The notes under the pieces were generated by a model that had not been told where the DNA came from, did no database searches, and worked only from the letters and a program-made list of their open reading frames with translations. From assembly GCA_028701945.1 (NCBI GenBank), contig JAQVPT010000034.1:1-17383 (forward strand): 17,383 nucleotides of DNA, read 5' to 3'. The DNA is from Bacteroidales bacterium (GTDB lineage Bacteria > Bacteroidota > Bacteroidia > Bacteroidales > ML635J-15). This document shows, piece after piece, positions 7,433 through 14,884 of the stretch. Position numbers and translations under genes: made by a program. Positions within the stretch are counted from its first letter, which is position 1; the number at the start of each line of letters is the position of its first letter.

Positions 7433-8320
7433 ATGAAAGGTTTAAAAAGAATATTGGAAATAGCCATAGTGTTTTTTGTTTTTAATAGTGCTATAGCTCA
7501 AGATGTCCCTAATAACAGTTTTGAAACATGGATTACTGCTAGCCAAGGGCATGAAGACCCTGAAAGTTGGAGTACCGCAAACTCTACAACGAATACCTTT
7601 CCAATTTATAAGGTAACAACAGAAAAAACTGATGATGCTTACGATGGAAATTATGCTGCAAAACTAACATCTATAACAGTTTTTACGCTGGTGGCTCCAG
7701 GTTTTATTACCCTTGGTGATTTCGATATTAACGTATTGACACAAGTAACAAGCATTACGGGAGGTATAGATTTTAATTTGTATCCGAATAAATTGAACGC
7801 ATACTATAAATATTCACCTGCACCTGGTGATTTTTTTAGATTTGGAATGTGGATGCTTAGAGATGATGGAACATCTGTTCCTGATACTGTTGCAACTGCT
7901 TTGTTTAATGGCTATGACGCGAAATCAGAATATACTTTTTTAAGTGTTGATGTAGAATATAGAAACAATTTTCCGCCTGAGATTCTTAATATAATTGCAA
8001 TTTCATCAAATCCTGATGAACCAGTAGTCGGCAGCGTTCTGTTTATTGATAAAATCGAACTCGAATACACAACTGGTATAATCGAAAACTTAACAGATGA
8101 ACTTTCGATATTTCCAAACCCAACAGCAGATTATTTTACAATAAATGATTATTTTACTGATTCAAAAATTACCATATATGATTTGGCAGGTAAGCTCGTT
8201 TATTCAATTAACAACTACAGAGGCGAACAAATACTGATAAGTGATTTTTCATCTGGGCAATATTTAGTAAAAATTAGTAAAGACGGAATAAATCATACTC
8301 AAAAATTAATAGTTAATTAA
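7433..8320 (+). CDS. Secreted protein with PCMD-like domain and type A T9SS C-terminal signal
   Basis: I chose the ATG at 7433 (295 residues): an upstream in-frame TTG at 7424 lies inside the -7 promoter box. A signal peptide (residues 1-22, ending NSAIA before QDVP) is followed by a roughly 190-residue beta-rich domain and a type A T9SS tail (about 222-295: LSIFPNPTADYFTI, ITIYDLAGKLVY, FSSGQYLVKIS). The tail marks export across the outer membrane by the T9SS. The middle domain shares FETWI..(S/T)QG, SxxYxGxYAxxL, YKYxPA, DT(V/I)ATA, YRN and GSVLF(I/V)D with the next gene and resembles the putative carbohydrate metabolism (PCMD) type jelly-roll domains of Bacteroidota; that family name is a tentative call. 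It is the first gene of a three-gene operon, 2 bp from the next. I infer ligand or glycan binding; no catalytic residues are recognisable. Confidence 0.88.
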   Translation: MKGLKRILEIAIVFFVFNSAIAQDVPNNSFETWITASQGHEDPESWSTANSTTNTFPIYKVTTEKTDDAYDGNYAAKLTSITVFTLVAPGFITLGDFDINVLTQVTSITGGIDFNLYPNKLNAYYKYSPAPGDFFRFGMWMLRDDGTSVPDTVATALFNGYDAKSEYTFLSVDVEYRNNFPPEILNIIAISSNPDEPVVGSVLFIDKIELEYTTGIIENLTDELSIFPNPTADYFTINDYFTDSKITIYDLAGKLVYSINNYRGEQILISDFSSGQYLVKISKDGINHTQKLIVN

Positions 8321-8322
8321 AA

Positions 8323-9021
8323 ATGAAACAAAACTATATTATCATAATATTGATAGTTATATTAGGGTTTAGTTCTTGTGACAAACCTGATCCCATTGAT
8401 ATTCCAGACCCTACTCCAACAAATGTAGCTCTTGCAGGAGGCGATTTTGAGACTTGGATTGAGTTTACACAGGGCGCACTAACTTATTTAAAGCCTTCTG
8501 GAGATTGGTGGGATGGATTAAATTATCTTGCAGTTATTGGTGGACCAGTAACTTATGAAAGAACTTCTGATTCATATCAAGGAGATTATGCTTTGAGACT
8601 TGAAACAAAAGCCTGGGGCGAAGATCTTACAATTCCAGGCATTCTTGCTTCTGGTTATTTTGATCCAGATCAAACAATAGGTGAAAATCTTATGATTGGA
8701 AAACCTTACGATAAAACACCTACTCGTTTTAATGGATTTATAAAATACCAACCTGCTGATAATGACACTCTTGTGATTTTTCTTGCTCTTACAAAATATG
8801 ATGCTGAACTCAAAAAAAGAGATACTATCGCCACAGCCGAATACACAAATACAGCAACTATGGAGACTTATACTCCTTTCAATATAGATATTAATTACAG
8901 AAATCAAACCACCCCTGACAGCATTCATATTATTTTATTGGCAAGTGTTTCAGGAAAAGAAATGAAAGGACATGATGGCTCTGTATTGTTTGTTGATCAG
9001 CTAAGTTTTACTTATGAATAA
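8323..9021 (+). CDS. Lipoprotein with PCMD-like domain, paralogous to the upstream secreted protein
   Basis: The 232-residue protein has a lipoprotein signal peptide (MKQNYIIIILIVILGFSSC) with the acylated cysteine at residue 19 and an acidic, proline-rich linker (DKPDPIDIPDPTPT). A beta-rich domain follows (about 38-232) with GGDFETWIEFTQG, SDSYQGDYALRLET, a PGILASGYFDPD segment, FIKYQPADNDT, DTIATAEY, INYRN and GSVLFVDQLSF. These motifs occur in the same order in the protein encoded at 7433-8320, so the two are paralogues sorted differently: this one would be lipidated (by LspA-dependent processing) and probably surface- or membrane-anchored. It lacks a T9SS tail. The gene starts 2 bp after the previous stop and overlaps the next gene by 8 bp, indicating an operon with translational coupling. 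The PCMD assignment is tentative; carbohydrate binding is inference. Confidence 0.88.
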   Translation: MKQNYIIIILIVILGFSSCDKPDPIDIPDPTPTNVALAGGDFETWIEFTQGALTYLKPSGDWWDGLNYLAVIGGPVTYERTSDSYQGDYALRLETKAWGEDLTIPGILASGYFDPDQTIGENLMIGKPYDKTPTRFNGFIKYQPADNDTLVIFLALTKYDAELKKRDTIATAEYTNTATMETYTPFNIDINYRNQTTPDSIHIILLASVSGKEMKGHDGSVLFVDQLSFTYE

Positions 9022-9727
9022 AATTTTACCTGCAATATTCTTATTTTCATTTATTAGTTTTGGTTTACATTCGCAAGTTGCTCTTACTTTAGGATTAAAT
9101 GCGGGAGGAGCAGTCCCATCTGAATCTGTAGAAGGTTCGTCAGCATCTCTTTTACCTGGTGCATATTTAGGGTTTACAAAAGAAATCAAATTGGGAGAGA
9201 AAATATATTTGGCACCCGAAATAAGTTTTGAGTTTAAGCATTTTGGATATTCTTCGATACAAAAAAAAGATACTGTTGTGGTATCCCAAGTAGCCGGAAT
9301 TATGGCAAATATACCAACTTATTATACTGCTAATGTTACGGGAAAGTCAAGATTTGCAACATTAAATGCCGATATCCCATTTGGTATTTCTATTGGAAAA
9401 AAAGCAGCGGTTTTGTTCGGAGTTTATGGTAATTATAAACTATATAAATCAGACCAAATTAATGTACATGTTCAGATTGGTGAGGGCGGACTTATACCTG
9501 ACGTTGACAGCTCTAATAATAATGCTGAGAAAGTCAATAATCTCGAAGGTGGTTTAATGTTAGGTGGAAAATATAATATTAATGAAAATTTATCACTAAA
9601 TTTTAATGTTTATAGGGCTTTGTCAAGACACTATGTTTATGGTACCATACCAAATAATAATGGACAAGATATTCCTTTCTATTTTACTATGTTTAGAATA
9701 GGAGTTAAGTGGTTGATTAAAAACTAA
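9014..9727 (+). CDS. Outer-membrane beta-barrel protein of the 7433 operon
   Basis: The 237-residue protein has a signal peptide (residues 1-20, ending GLHS before QVAL) and a body of alternating amphipathic strands rich in aromatic residues and glycine (LGLNAGGAVP, YLAPEISFEFKHFGY, LNADIPFGISIG, GVYGNYKLYK, GGLMLGGKYNI, MFRIGVKWLI). This pattern is that of a small 8-12-stranded porin-like barrel of the OMP_b-brl type. No enzyme motif is seen. The ATG lies inside the last codons of the lipoprotein gene (8-bp overlap), so expression is coupled to it. The C-terminus ends in lysine-asparagine rather than an aromatic residue. It may anchor or partner the two PCMD-like proteins; that is inference from the operon. 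Confidence 0.8.
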   Translation: MNKILPAIFLFSFISFGLHSQVALTLGLNAGGAVPSESVEGSSASLLPGAYLGFTKEIKLGEKIYLAPEISFEFKHFGYSSIQKKDTVVVSQVAGIMANIPTYYTANVTGKSRFATLNADIPFGISIGKKAAVLFGVYGNYKLYKSDQINVHVQIGEGGLIPDVDSSNNNAEKVNNLEGGLMLGGKYNINENLSLNFNVYRALSRHYVYGTIPNNNGQDIPFYFTMFRIGVKWLIKN

Positions 9728-9838
9728 ATCTGAGTTAAGTTTGGCTTAAATTGTTTGGTAATCGGTAAATTTTTTGTTTTGGGTTAATTTTGCATACTAC
9801 CCACTCCCTACTACTTTCTATCTTCTACTTACTTTTTA

Positions 9839-10807
9839 TTACGATTCTATGTTTCCGATGTCGTCGACTTCGTGCAGACAACTTGTCTGTTTTGGGTCGG
9901 GATGAGTTTTCTTAAACAATATTTTTCCAATAAAGTAAGCTAAAACAAGTCCTATAAATATAAAATAAAAGTCGGAGCTTGTTGTTCCAAAATTATCAAT
10001 TTCCGAAGCATCCAATCCGCCTTCACCAAGTTTAAATGATATTACAGCCATTGCATTATTAAAGAAATGAGCAAAAATTGCAGGCCACAATGATCCGCTG
10101 TAATAAACCAAATATCCGAACAAAACGCCTAAAATAACGCGTGGGATAAATCCGTAAAATTGAAAATGAATTGCCGAAAATATTATTCCAGACAATAAAA
10201 TTGCCAAATGCGGTTTTTTTATCCAATCAATTAAATGCTTTTGTAATATACCTCTAAACAAAAATTCTTCTCCTATAGCGGGCAACAAAGCCATTAGTAA
10301 TAAATTTATCAATAATTGACCAACACCAGAACCTTTAAGCATTATCTCAGTCATATTTTTACCCGATTCTTCCATCTCCATGAGGCTTTGCTCAAGGGCA
10401 GACATGCTTTCGGGTAATTGTAAAGAGCTGTTCCAAATAATTATTATGTTCATTGCTGGAAGTATCGCAAAAAGGAACAATATTGTTAAAATATAATAAG
10501 TAATTTTTGGCGATGAGTTTAAATCTAGATAGTTTGACACCTTGCTGCCAAACAATTTTGCTATTATTAGAGCAGGAATAACAAAAGTAAACAATGCAGA
10601 AATAAATTGTAGTAATTTAACGGTATTATAATCGGCGGTGGTTTTTGCTTCTGATAAACCAGACTCGACTAAAAGCTCTGGATTGAGAATAAATCCTAAC
10701 ATTCCTGCGAAAACTTGGCCAATGAGCATAGATGCTACTATCAAAAATAAAATTACGGCAGTTTTTTGGTAATAGTTATATTTTTTAATTGTATCAAACA
10801 TATTCAT
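9839..10807 (-). CDS. CPBP family intramembrane metalloprotease (CAAX-protease-like)
   Basis: The protein (322 residues from the ATG at 10807) has about eight hydrophobic segments and the three CPBP/Abi signatures: EEFLFRG (E180, E181, R185), FSAIH (F210-H214) and HFFNNA (H247, N251). In the Rce1-like family these glutamates and histidines form the intramembrane catalytic site. The substrate is unknown; bacterial members have been linked to bacteriocin immunity, protein processing and transport. The start is uncertain: a TTG at 10840 gives 11 extra residues of ribD-overlapping sequence and is unlikely; the ATGs at 10807 and 10801 overlap the ribD 3' end by 14 or 8 bp, which suggests translational coupling. 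A segment about 130-170 between helices is rich in E and M. The C-terminus is short and charged. Confidence 0.9.
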   Translation of the reverse strand: MNMFDTIKKYNYYQKTAVILFLIVASMLIGQVFAGMLGFILNPELLVESGLSEAKTTADYNTVKLLQFISALFTFVIPALIIAKLFGSKVSNYLDLNSSPKITYYILTILFLFAILPAMNIIIIWNSSLQLPESMSALEQSLMEMEESGKNMTEIMLKGSGVGQLLINLLLMALLPAIGEEFLFRGILQKHLIDWIKKPHLAILLSGIIFSAIHFQFYGFIPRVILGVLFGYLVYYSGSLWPAIFAHFFNNAMAVISFKLGEGGLDASEIDNFGTTSSDFYFIFIGLVLAYFIGKILFKKTHPDPKQTSCLHEVDDIGNIES

Positions 10808-11852
10808 TATTGTAAAAGAACTCAAGTTTGCTGTCTCCAAACATTTCGGTTTTTGAACTTATAAATCCAAAAGCTGGAGATTTTACTCCCTTAACAAATA
10901 AGCTATTTCCGGTAAAAACAAGAGCCTCGTCCCAAAGCCCTAATGAAATAAAACTTTCAAGTGTTTGGGAACCTCCTTCGATAACTAGCGATTGAATTTC
11001 AAGCTCAAATAAAATCTCTAATATTTGCGGAATTATACTTTGTGAAAAATCAAGTTTAATGTATGAAATATTTTCGTCATTTTCATCTTTAATGCTATTA
11101 AACACTAGGGTATGTGCTTGATTATCAAAGATTTGATACGAATTATTTAACTGACAATATTGGTCAATTGTTATGCGTAATGGATTTTTTCCAAACCATT
11201 TTCTAGCTGTTAATTGAGGATTATCTAACAATATTGTATTTGTACCCACCATAAAAGCATCTTCTTCTGTTCTTAATTTATGAACTAAAGTTTTACAGTG
11301 ATCGTTAGTAATCCAAGCAGCTTTCGTATCTATTCCAGGTTCTCGAATATAGTCAATAAATCCATCGCGTGTTTTTGCCCATTTTAAAATAATATAAGGT
11401 CGCTTTTTTTGATGATAGGTGTAAAATCTTTTGTTTAAATTGATACATTCTTTTTCGAGAACACCTGTAATAACTTCAATTTTTGCAGATTTTAATATTT
11501 CAATTCCTTTTCCTGCAACCTGAAAATACGGGTCAATACTTCCGATAACAACCTTAGGGATTCCAAGTTCAGCAATCATTTTTGCACAACTCGGTGTTTT
11601 TCCCACATGAGCACAAGGTTCCAGAGAAACATATAATGTCGATTCTTTTAATAATGATTTATTACTTACCGAGTTTACTGCATTAACTTCTGCATGAGCT
11701 TCTCCGTATTTTTGGTGATAAGCTTCTCCAATAATTTTACCATTGTGCACAATAACAGAGCCTACCATTGGGTTTGGAGCGACATTTCTAATCCCCTTTC
11801 TCGCAAGTTCAATACATCTGCTCATATATTTTTCATCTTCCCGACTTGTCAT
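10794..11852 (-). CDS. ribD: Bifunctional riboflavin biosynthesis protein RibD (deaminase/reductase)
   Basis: RibD catalyses the second and third steps of riboflavin synthesis from GTP: deamination of the pyrimidine intermediate, then NADPH-dependent reduction of its ribosyl side chain. The N-terminal deaminase (about 1-145) has PNPMVGSVIV, the zinc motif HAE (H53, E55) and PCAHVGKTPSC (C80, C89). The C-terminal reductase (about 150-352) begins with RPYIILKWAKTRDGFID and contains TNTILLDNPQLTAR and the GGSQTLESF motif. The length (352) is usual. The start is an ATG 4 nt after an exact -7 box (11857-11864), so the message may be leaderless. No FMN riboswitch is visible upstream. The 3' end overlaps the CPBP protease gene. 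Other rib genes are not in this window. Confidence 0.96.
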   Translation of the reverse strand: MTSREDEKYMSRCIELARKGIRNVAPNPMVGSVIVHNGKIIGEAYHQKYGEAHAEVNAVNSVSNKSLLKESTLYVSLEPCAHVGKTPSCAKMIAELGIPKVVIGSIDPYFQVAGKGIEILKSAKIEVITGVLEKECINLNKRFYTYHQKKRPYIILKWAKTRDGFIDYIREPGIDTKAAWITNDHCKTLVHKLRTEEDAFMVGTNTILLDNPQLTARKWFGKNPLRITIDQYCQLNNSYQIFDNQAHTLVFNSIKDENDENISYIKLDFSQSIIPQILEILFELEIQSLVIEGGSQTLESFISLGLWDEALVFTGNSLFVKGVKSPAFGFISSKTEMFGDSKLEFFYNNEYV

Positions 11853-11856
11853 AATA

Positions 11857-11864
11857 CAAAGGTA
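11857..11864 (-). promoter_or_regulatory. -7 promoter element (TACCTTTG) of ribD
   Basis: An exact TAnnTTTG on the minus strand ends 4 nt before the ribD ATG; no -33 TTTG is seen. Confidence 0.45.
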
Positions 11865-11980
11865 AGATTAAATTTTCTCACTTCGATACTGGGGCACCTA
11901 TAATTTTTATTGTAACAATAAATAAATAAGTTGGGTTTTTTACAAGTATATTTAAGTATTAAGATTTTTGTCAGTATTCG

Positions 11981-12172
11981 TAGAACCAGGTGTTGGTCTG
12001 ACTAAACAGCGGACTGACGGTTAGCTCTAGCGGTGAACCTGCTAAACAACTCACTAGCAAAACTTAAAAATTTAATTATAATTGTGAGTAACACAAGATA
12101 ATTAGAACCGAAGCTCGTCGTAACGAATTGTATCGAGCCGACATGTTGTTTCTAAAATGCGTCATTCTTAGA
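11981..12172. ncRNA. Candidate structured RNA or dispersed structured element
   Basis: At least five stems fall in 190 bp: ACCA/TGGT around 11984-11997, GTCTG/CGGAC (contains a U-G pair that works only for a plus-strand RNA), GTTAGC/GCTAAaC around 12021-12056, TTGTG/CACAA (12082-12096, loop AGTAA), GCTCG/CGAGC (12113-12138), and a 9-bp stem with one bulge closing a CGT loop (12151-12172). It matches none of the RNAs I can recognise (tmRNA, RNase P, SRP, 6S, FMN riboswitch). Strand and boundaries are unsure; it could instead be a decayed repeat. Confidence 0.3.
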
Positions 12173-12388
12173 GTTAAAGCTTTTTTAAAGGCCACCTAGC
12201 AACCACATAAGCTCAAGATTCCTATAGGTTTCAGTTTCCATACGGCGGCTACTTGCAATCCTGTTTAAATATTCATATAAAAATAATTTTAGATGCTTCT
12301 TAGCGTATGTTAAAGAATGTTTCCATATATTTGATTTTCGTTTTCACACAGTCTCTTTAGAGCGGAGATAGAGAGTGTAAACCAGAAA

Positions 12389-12402
12389 AGGGCTTTAGCC
12401 CT
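12389..12402 (-). terminator. GGGC palindrome downstream of dipeptidase E (terminator or REP-like)
   Basis: AGGGCTTTAGCCCT forms a stem of AGGGC/GCCCT with a four-base loop, and on the minus strand is followed by TTTTC, 35 bp after the pepE stop. It can end pepE transcription. GC-rich palindromes of this kind also occur as dispersed REP-like repeats in this phylum. Confidence 0.5.
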
Positions 12403-12436
12403 GACAGCGATAAAACCTTGTTCTTGTCTTGTAAAA

Positions 12437-13144
12437 CTATTTCAACAAAAAGCTAAAATCTGAATCCGAAGAAAATTCTTTTGGCTCTTTTCCATGTTTA
12501 AAAAGACGAAGACTTCGTTCTCCTATCATGCTCATTTTGTCGCCTTCGACAAGAAACATTGTACCTTCACGCAATCCAGCAATATAAATATCTTGATTTA
12601 ACACCATAAACTCGTTAATTCTGTCTTCGCGGGTTTCGCCACCATGTCCGTCTGGATTTTTATCAAGATAATGTGGATTTATTTGAAAAGGAATTAAGTT
12701 TAATGCCTCAAATCCCATTGGGTCGATAATTGGCATATCGTTAGTTGTTTTAATTGATGGACATGCCATGTTAGATCCAGCACTCCAACCAATATATGGT
12801 GTGCCAGCTTTAACTTTTTTAACGATAGCATCTGTCAATTTGTTTTTATGAATTTGATAAGCAAGATTCCATGTGCTACCACCACCAACAACAATTGCAT
12901 CTGCGTCTTCAATAGCTTTAATCGGATCGGCAAAACGATGTATTGAAATTATATCGTGTCCAACTTCATTAAATCTCGACTTAACTTTTGTTTCATAGTC
13001 ATCCCAAGTTACAGTTACACCAGCATAAGGAATAAACAGACATTTAACAGGTTTATCTCCCAAAAACTCACTTATATTATGTTTTGGATAATCAAGATAT
13101 GCCTCACCGGCATTTGTCGAATTACTAATTAGTAATAATCTCAT
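12437..13144 (-). CDS. pepE: Dipeptidase E (alpha-aspartyl dipeptidase, peptidase S51)
   Basis: PepE hydrolyses dipeptides with N-terminal aspartate in the cytoplasm. The 235-residue protein has the family length (about 229-235) and all key sites one residue off the Salmonella numbering: nucleophile S121 in GWSAGSN, D136 in KTTNDMPI, and H158 in INPHYLD. The GGGST turn (87-91) and the C-terminal FLVEGDKMSMIGE/LFKHGKEP stretch are also typical. The start is the ATG before MRLLLISNST, the normal N-terminus. A promoter (13169-13199) lies just upstream. It stands alone as a single-gene unit with a GGGC palindrome after it. Confidence 0.94.
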   Translation of the reverse strand: MRLLLISNSTNAGEAYLDYPKHNISEFLGDKPVKCLFIPYAGVTVTWDDYETKVKSRFNEVGHDIISIHRFADPIKAIEDADAIVVGGGSTWNLAYQIHKNKLTDAIVKKVKAGTPYIGWSAGSNMACPSIKTTNDMPIIDPMGFEALNLIPFQINPHYLDKNPDGHGGETREDRINEFMVLNQDIYIAGLREGTMFLVEGDKMSMIGERSLRLFKHGKEPKEFSSDSDFSFLLK

Positions 13145-13168
13145 AATAATTTACTTTTAAAATTTGCA

Positions 13169-13199
13169 TAAAGATAATCAAAAAAATATTTTAGTCAAA
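13169..13199 (-). promoter_or_regulatory. Promoter of pepE
   Basis: A -33 TTTG (13196-13199) and, after 19 bp, TATCTTTA (13169-13176), one base off TAnnTTTG, on the minus strand; 24 nt before the ATG. Confidence 0.5.
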
Positions 13200-13391
13200 A
13201 TCAGAATTTGAACAAGGGAAAATCGGTAATCTGTAGTCAATGATAGGTAAATTTAATTTTGAGATTAGAGAGTAAGTCTTTTATTAACTTGTTCTTTTTG
13301 TAACTTAAAGAACTTCAATATCTTCTATTACTCGAAACTCTACAAAACGCCAAGCTTTTTATTTTATTTTTCCTAATTTAACGAATATCTG

Positions 13392-13399
13392 TATATTTA
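13392..13399 (+). promoter_or_regulatory. Probable -7 element (TATATTTA) of the glycosyltransferase gene
   Basis: One base off TAnnTTTG, ending 4 nt before the ATG; no -33 TTTG is seen. If used, the message has almost no leader. Confidence 0.35.
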
Positions 13400-13403
13400 C
13401 CGA

Positions 13404-14699
13404 ATGAAAAAAGTTCTCATAATATCATATTATTGGCCTCCATCAGGAGGGATAGGTGTGCATCGCTGCCTTAAATTTGCTAAGTATTTGCAAGAATTTG
13501 GCTGGGAACCAGTTGTTTATGCTCCAGAGAACGCTCAGTATCCATATTTTGATGAAACAAATTATAAACATGTTCCTGAAAACATTACTATTTTAAAAAC
13601 GAAGATTTTTGAACCTTTCGATTTATTCAAAAAACTTTCAGGTCGCAAAAAAACAGATCAAGCTAATCCAGTTTATGTAAGAGATAGAAAATTAAGCAAA
13701 ATTGATAAGTTCGCAATTTGGGTACGAGGTAATTTTTTTATTCCTGATGCTAGATGTTTTTGGATAAAGCCATCTGTGAGGTATTTGAAAAAATATTTAA
13801 AAGAAAATCCTGTTGATGCAATTTTTACTGACGGACCTCCTCATACAAATACAGAAATTGGACGAAGACTTTCTCAAGCAACTGGAATACCTTGGCTAAT
13901 GGATTTTCAAGACCCGTGGACACAAGTTGACTATTACGACATGCTGAAAATTGGGAAAAGAGCAGATAAAAAACATCATAAATTAGAACAACTTGCTTTC
14001 GAGACAGCTAAAAAAACAACGATTGTCAGTCCAACATGGAAAAAAGATTTGAAGAAAATAGGAGCAAAAAATGTTGATGTTATTGTATGGGGCTACGATG
14101 AAGATGATTTTAAACATATAGAACCACCACAAGACAAGGATTTTAGTATAGTTCATGCGGGACAATTAGGATATGACAGACGACCTGATGTTTTTATAAA
14201 ACTATTAGGCGATATTAAAAAAGAAAATTCTGAGTTTGGAAAAAATTTAAAACTCAAATTTGCAGGTACAGTTGATTACGCAATTGTTGAAATGATTAGA
14301 AATGCTGGATTAGAAGACAACTTTATGCCTTTGGGAAATATTTCTCGACCTCAAGCAATAGAACTAACCCAAAAGGCTCATGTTTTACTCCTCCCACTAA
14401 ATATTGCAGACAATGCAAAAGGCAGAATTCCTGGTAAACTTTTTGAAAACATGAAAGCAATGCGTCCAATATTATGTCTTGGACCTACCGATAGCGATGT
14501 TGCTAATATTATTACCAAAACAAATACAGGCAAAACATTTGAATATGACGATTATCAAAATCAAAAGGAGTATTTGTTAAACATTTATCAAAATTACCAA
14601 TCAGGTAAAAATACTGTACAAGCAAAAAATTTAGAGCAATATACAAATCGAAATCTAACAGGTATTTTGGTGGGGTTTCTAAATGAGATGATTGGTTGA
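13404..14699 (+). CDS. GT4-like glycosyltransferase (GT-B fold)
   Basis: The 431-residue protein has the N-terminal Rossmann half typical of GT4 enzymes: KKVLIISYYWPPSGGIGVHR with the glycine-rich sugar-acceptor loop, then a FAKYL.EFGWEP helix-strand. A C-terminal half holds the nucleotide-sugar side (FSIVHAGQLGYDRRPD, LKLKFAGTVD, FMPLGNISRPQAIEL, and GRIPGKLFENMKAMRPIL, equivalent to the usual G.p.K..EyMa.g.Pvl). The absence of a signal peptide or membrane helix fits a cytoplasmic or membrane-peripheral enzyme. It likely adds a sugar during synthesis of a surface polysaccharide or glycoprotein glycan, but donor and acceptor cannot be told. It stands alone, with no polysaccharide cluster beside it. 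Its stop codon lies in a small octamer repeat. The start is the ATG right after the -7-like box. Confidence 0.88.
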   Translation: MKKVLIISYYWPPSGGIGVHRCLKFAKYLQEFGWEPVVYAPENAQYPYFDETNYKHVPENITILKTKIFEPFDLFKKLSGRKKTDQANPVYVRDRKLSKIDKFAIWVRGNFFIPDARCFWIKPSVRYLKKYLKENPVDAIFTDGPPHTNTEIGRRLSQATGIPWLMDFQDPWTQVDYYDMLKIGKRADKKHHKLEQLAFETAKKTTIVSPTWKKDLKKIGAKNVDVIVWGYDEDDFKHIEPPQDKDFSIVHAGQLGYDRRPDVFIKLLGDIKKENSEFGKNLKLKFAGTVDYAIVEMIRNAGLEDNFMPLGNISRPQAIELTQKAHVLLLPLNIADNAKGRIPGKLFENMKAMRPILCLGPTDSDVANIITKTNTGKTFEYDDYQNQKEYLLNIYQNYQSGKNTVQAKNLEQYTNRNLTGILVGFLNEMIG

Positions 14700-14725
14700 T
14701 CAGTTGATCGGCTTATCGGTTGATC
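14694..14725 (+). repeat. Octamer tandem repeat (GGTTGATC), four copies
   Basis: GGTTGATC, AGTTGATC, GGCTTATC, GGTTGATC follow one another directly. The array begins at the glycosyltransferase stop codon (TGA 14697-14699 lies within the first unit). Confidence 0.85.
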
Positions 14726-14856
14726 GGTTTTGTTACTTATAGTTGAGTTAGCAGTTTGGGTTACAATAATGAAGTTCTTCCAGTAACTCGAAAAACAAAC
14801 TAAGAAATGTAACCTTAAATTTTTACACTTCTTTCTTATCTCTTGCGTCTTTTTCA

Positions 14857-14864
14857 TATATTTG
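14857..14864 (+). promoter_or_regulatory. -7 promoter element (TATATTTG) of the response regulator gene
   Basis: An exact TAnnTTTG lies 20 nt before the ATG at 14885. It falls inside the longer TTG-started reading of the gene, arguing against that start. Confidence 0.5.
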
Positions 14865-14884
14865 CATACATTAAAAATAACGAC

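Larger units (their letters stand above)
11853..12436. other. 584-bp gene-free region between dipeptidase E and ribD
   Basis: I find no protein gene. The left end has the ribD -7 box and a small TTTATTG/CAATAAA hairpin (11906-11922). From about 11970 to 12260 the base composition rises (12001-12060 is about 48% GC, against about 25-35% in neighbouring spacers) and hairpins cluster. The right end carries a GGGC-type palindrome (12389-12402), a smaller CTCTTTAGAG palindrome (12353-12362) and an orphan plus-strand TATATTTG (12326-12333). Confidence 0.75.

Noticed and set aside
10808..10840. TTG start at 10840 for the CPBP protease
   Set aside because: It would add 11 residues read entirely from within ribD; two ATGs lie just downstream before the first membrane helix.
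11970..12060. Integron attC-like site (GTTAGC ... GCTAAAC)
   Set aside because: The ends do not fit the RYYYAAC/GTTRRRY core sites, there is no integrase, and no cassette array is present.
11865..12260. FMN riboswitch, tmRNA, RNase P RNA or SRP RNA upstream of ribD
   Set aside because: The conserved blocks of these RNAs (for FMN, the GGGCAGGGTGAAATTCCC and CCGACGGT...AGTCCGGATG elements; for tmRNA, the GGGGCTG start and T arm) are absent on both strands; only a short chance likeness CCGTCAGTCC was seen.
14843..14884. Upstream TTG start of the response regulator
   Set aside because: It adds 14 residues before a perfect receiver-domain N-terminus and includes the -7 promoter box.
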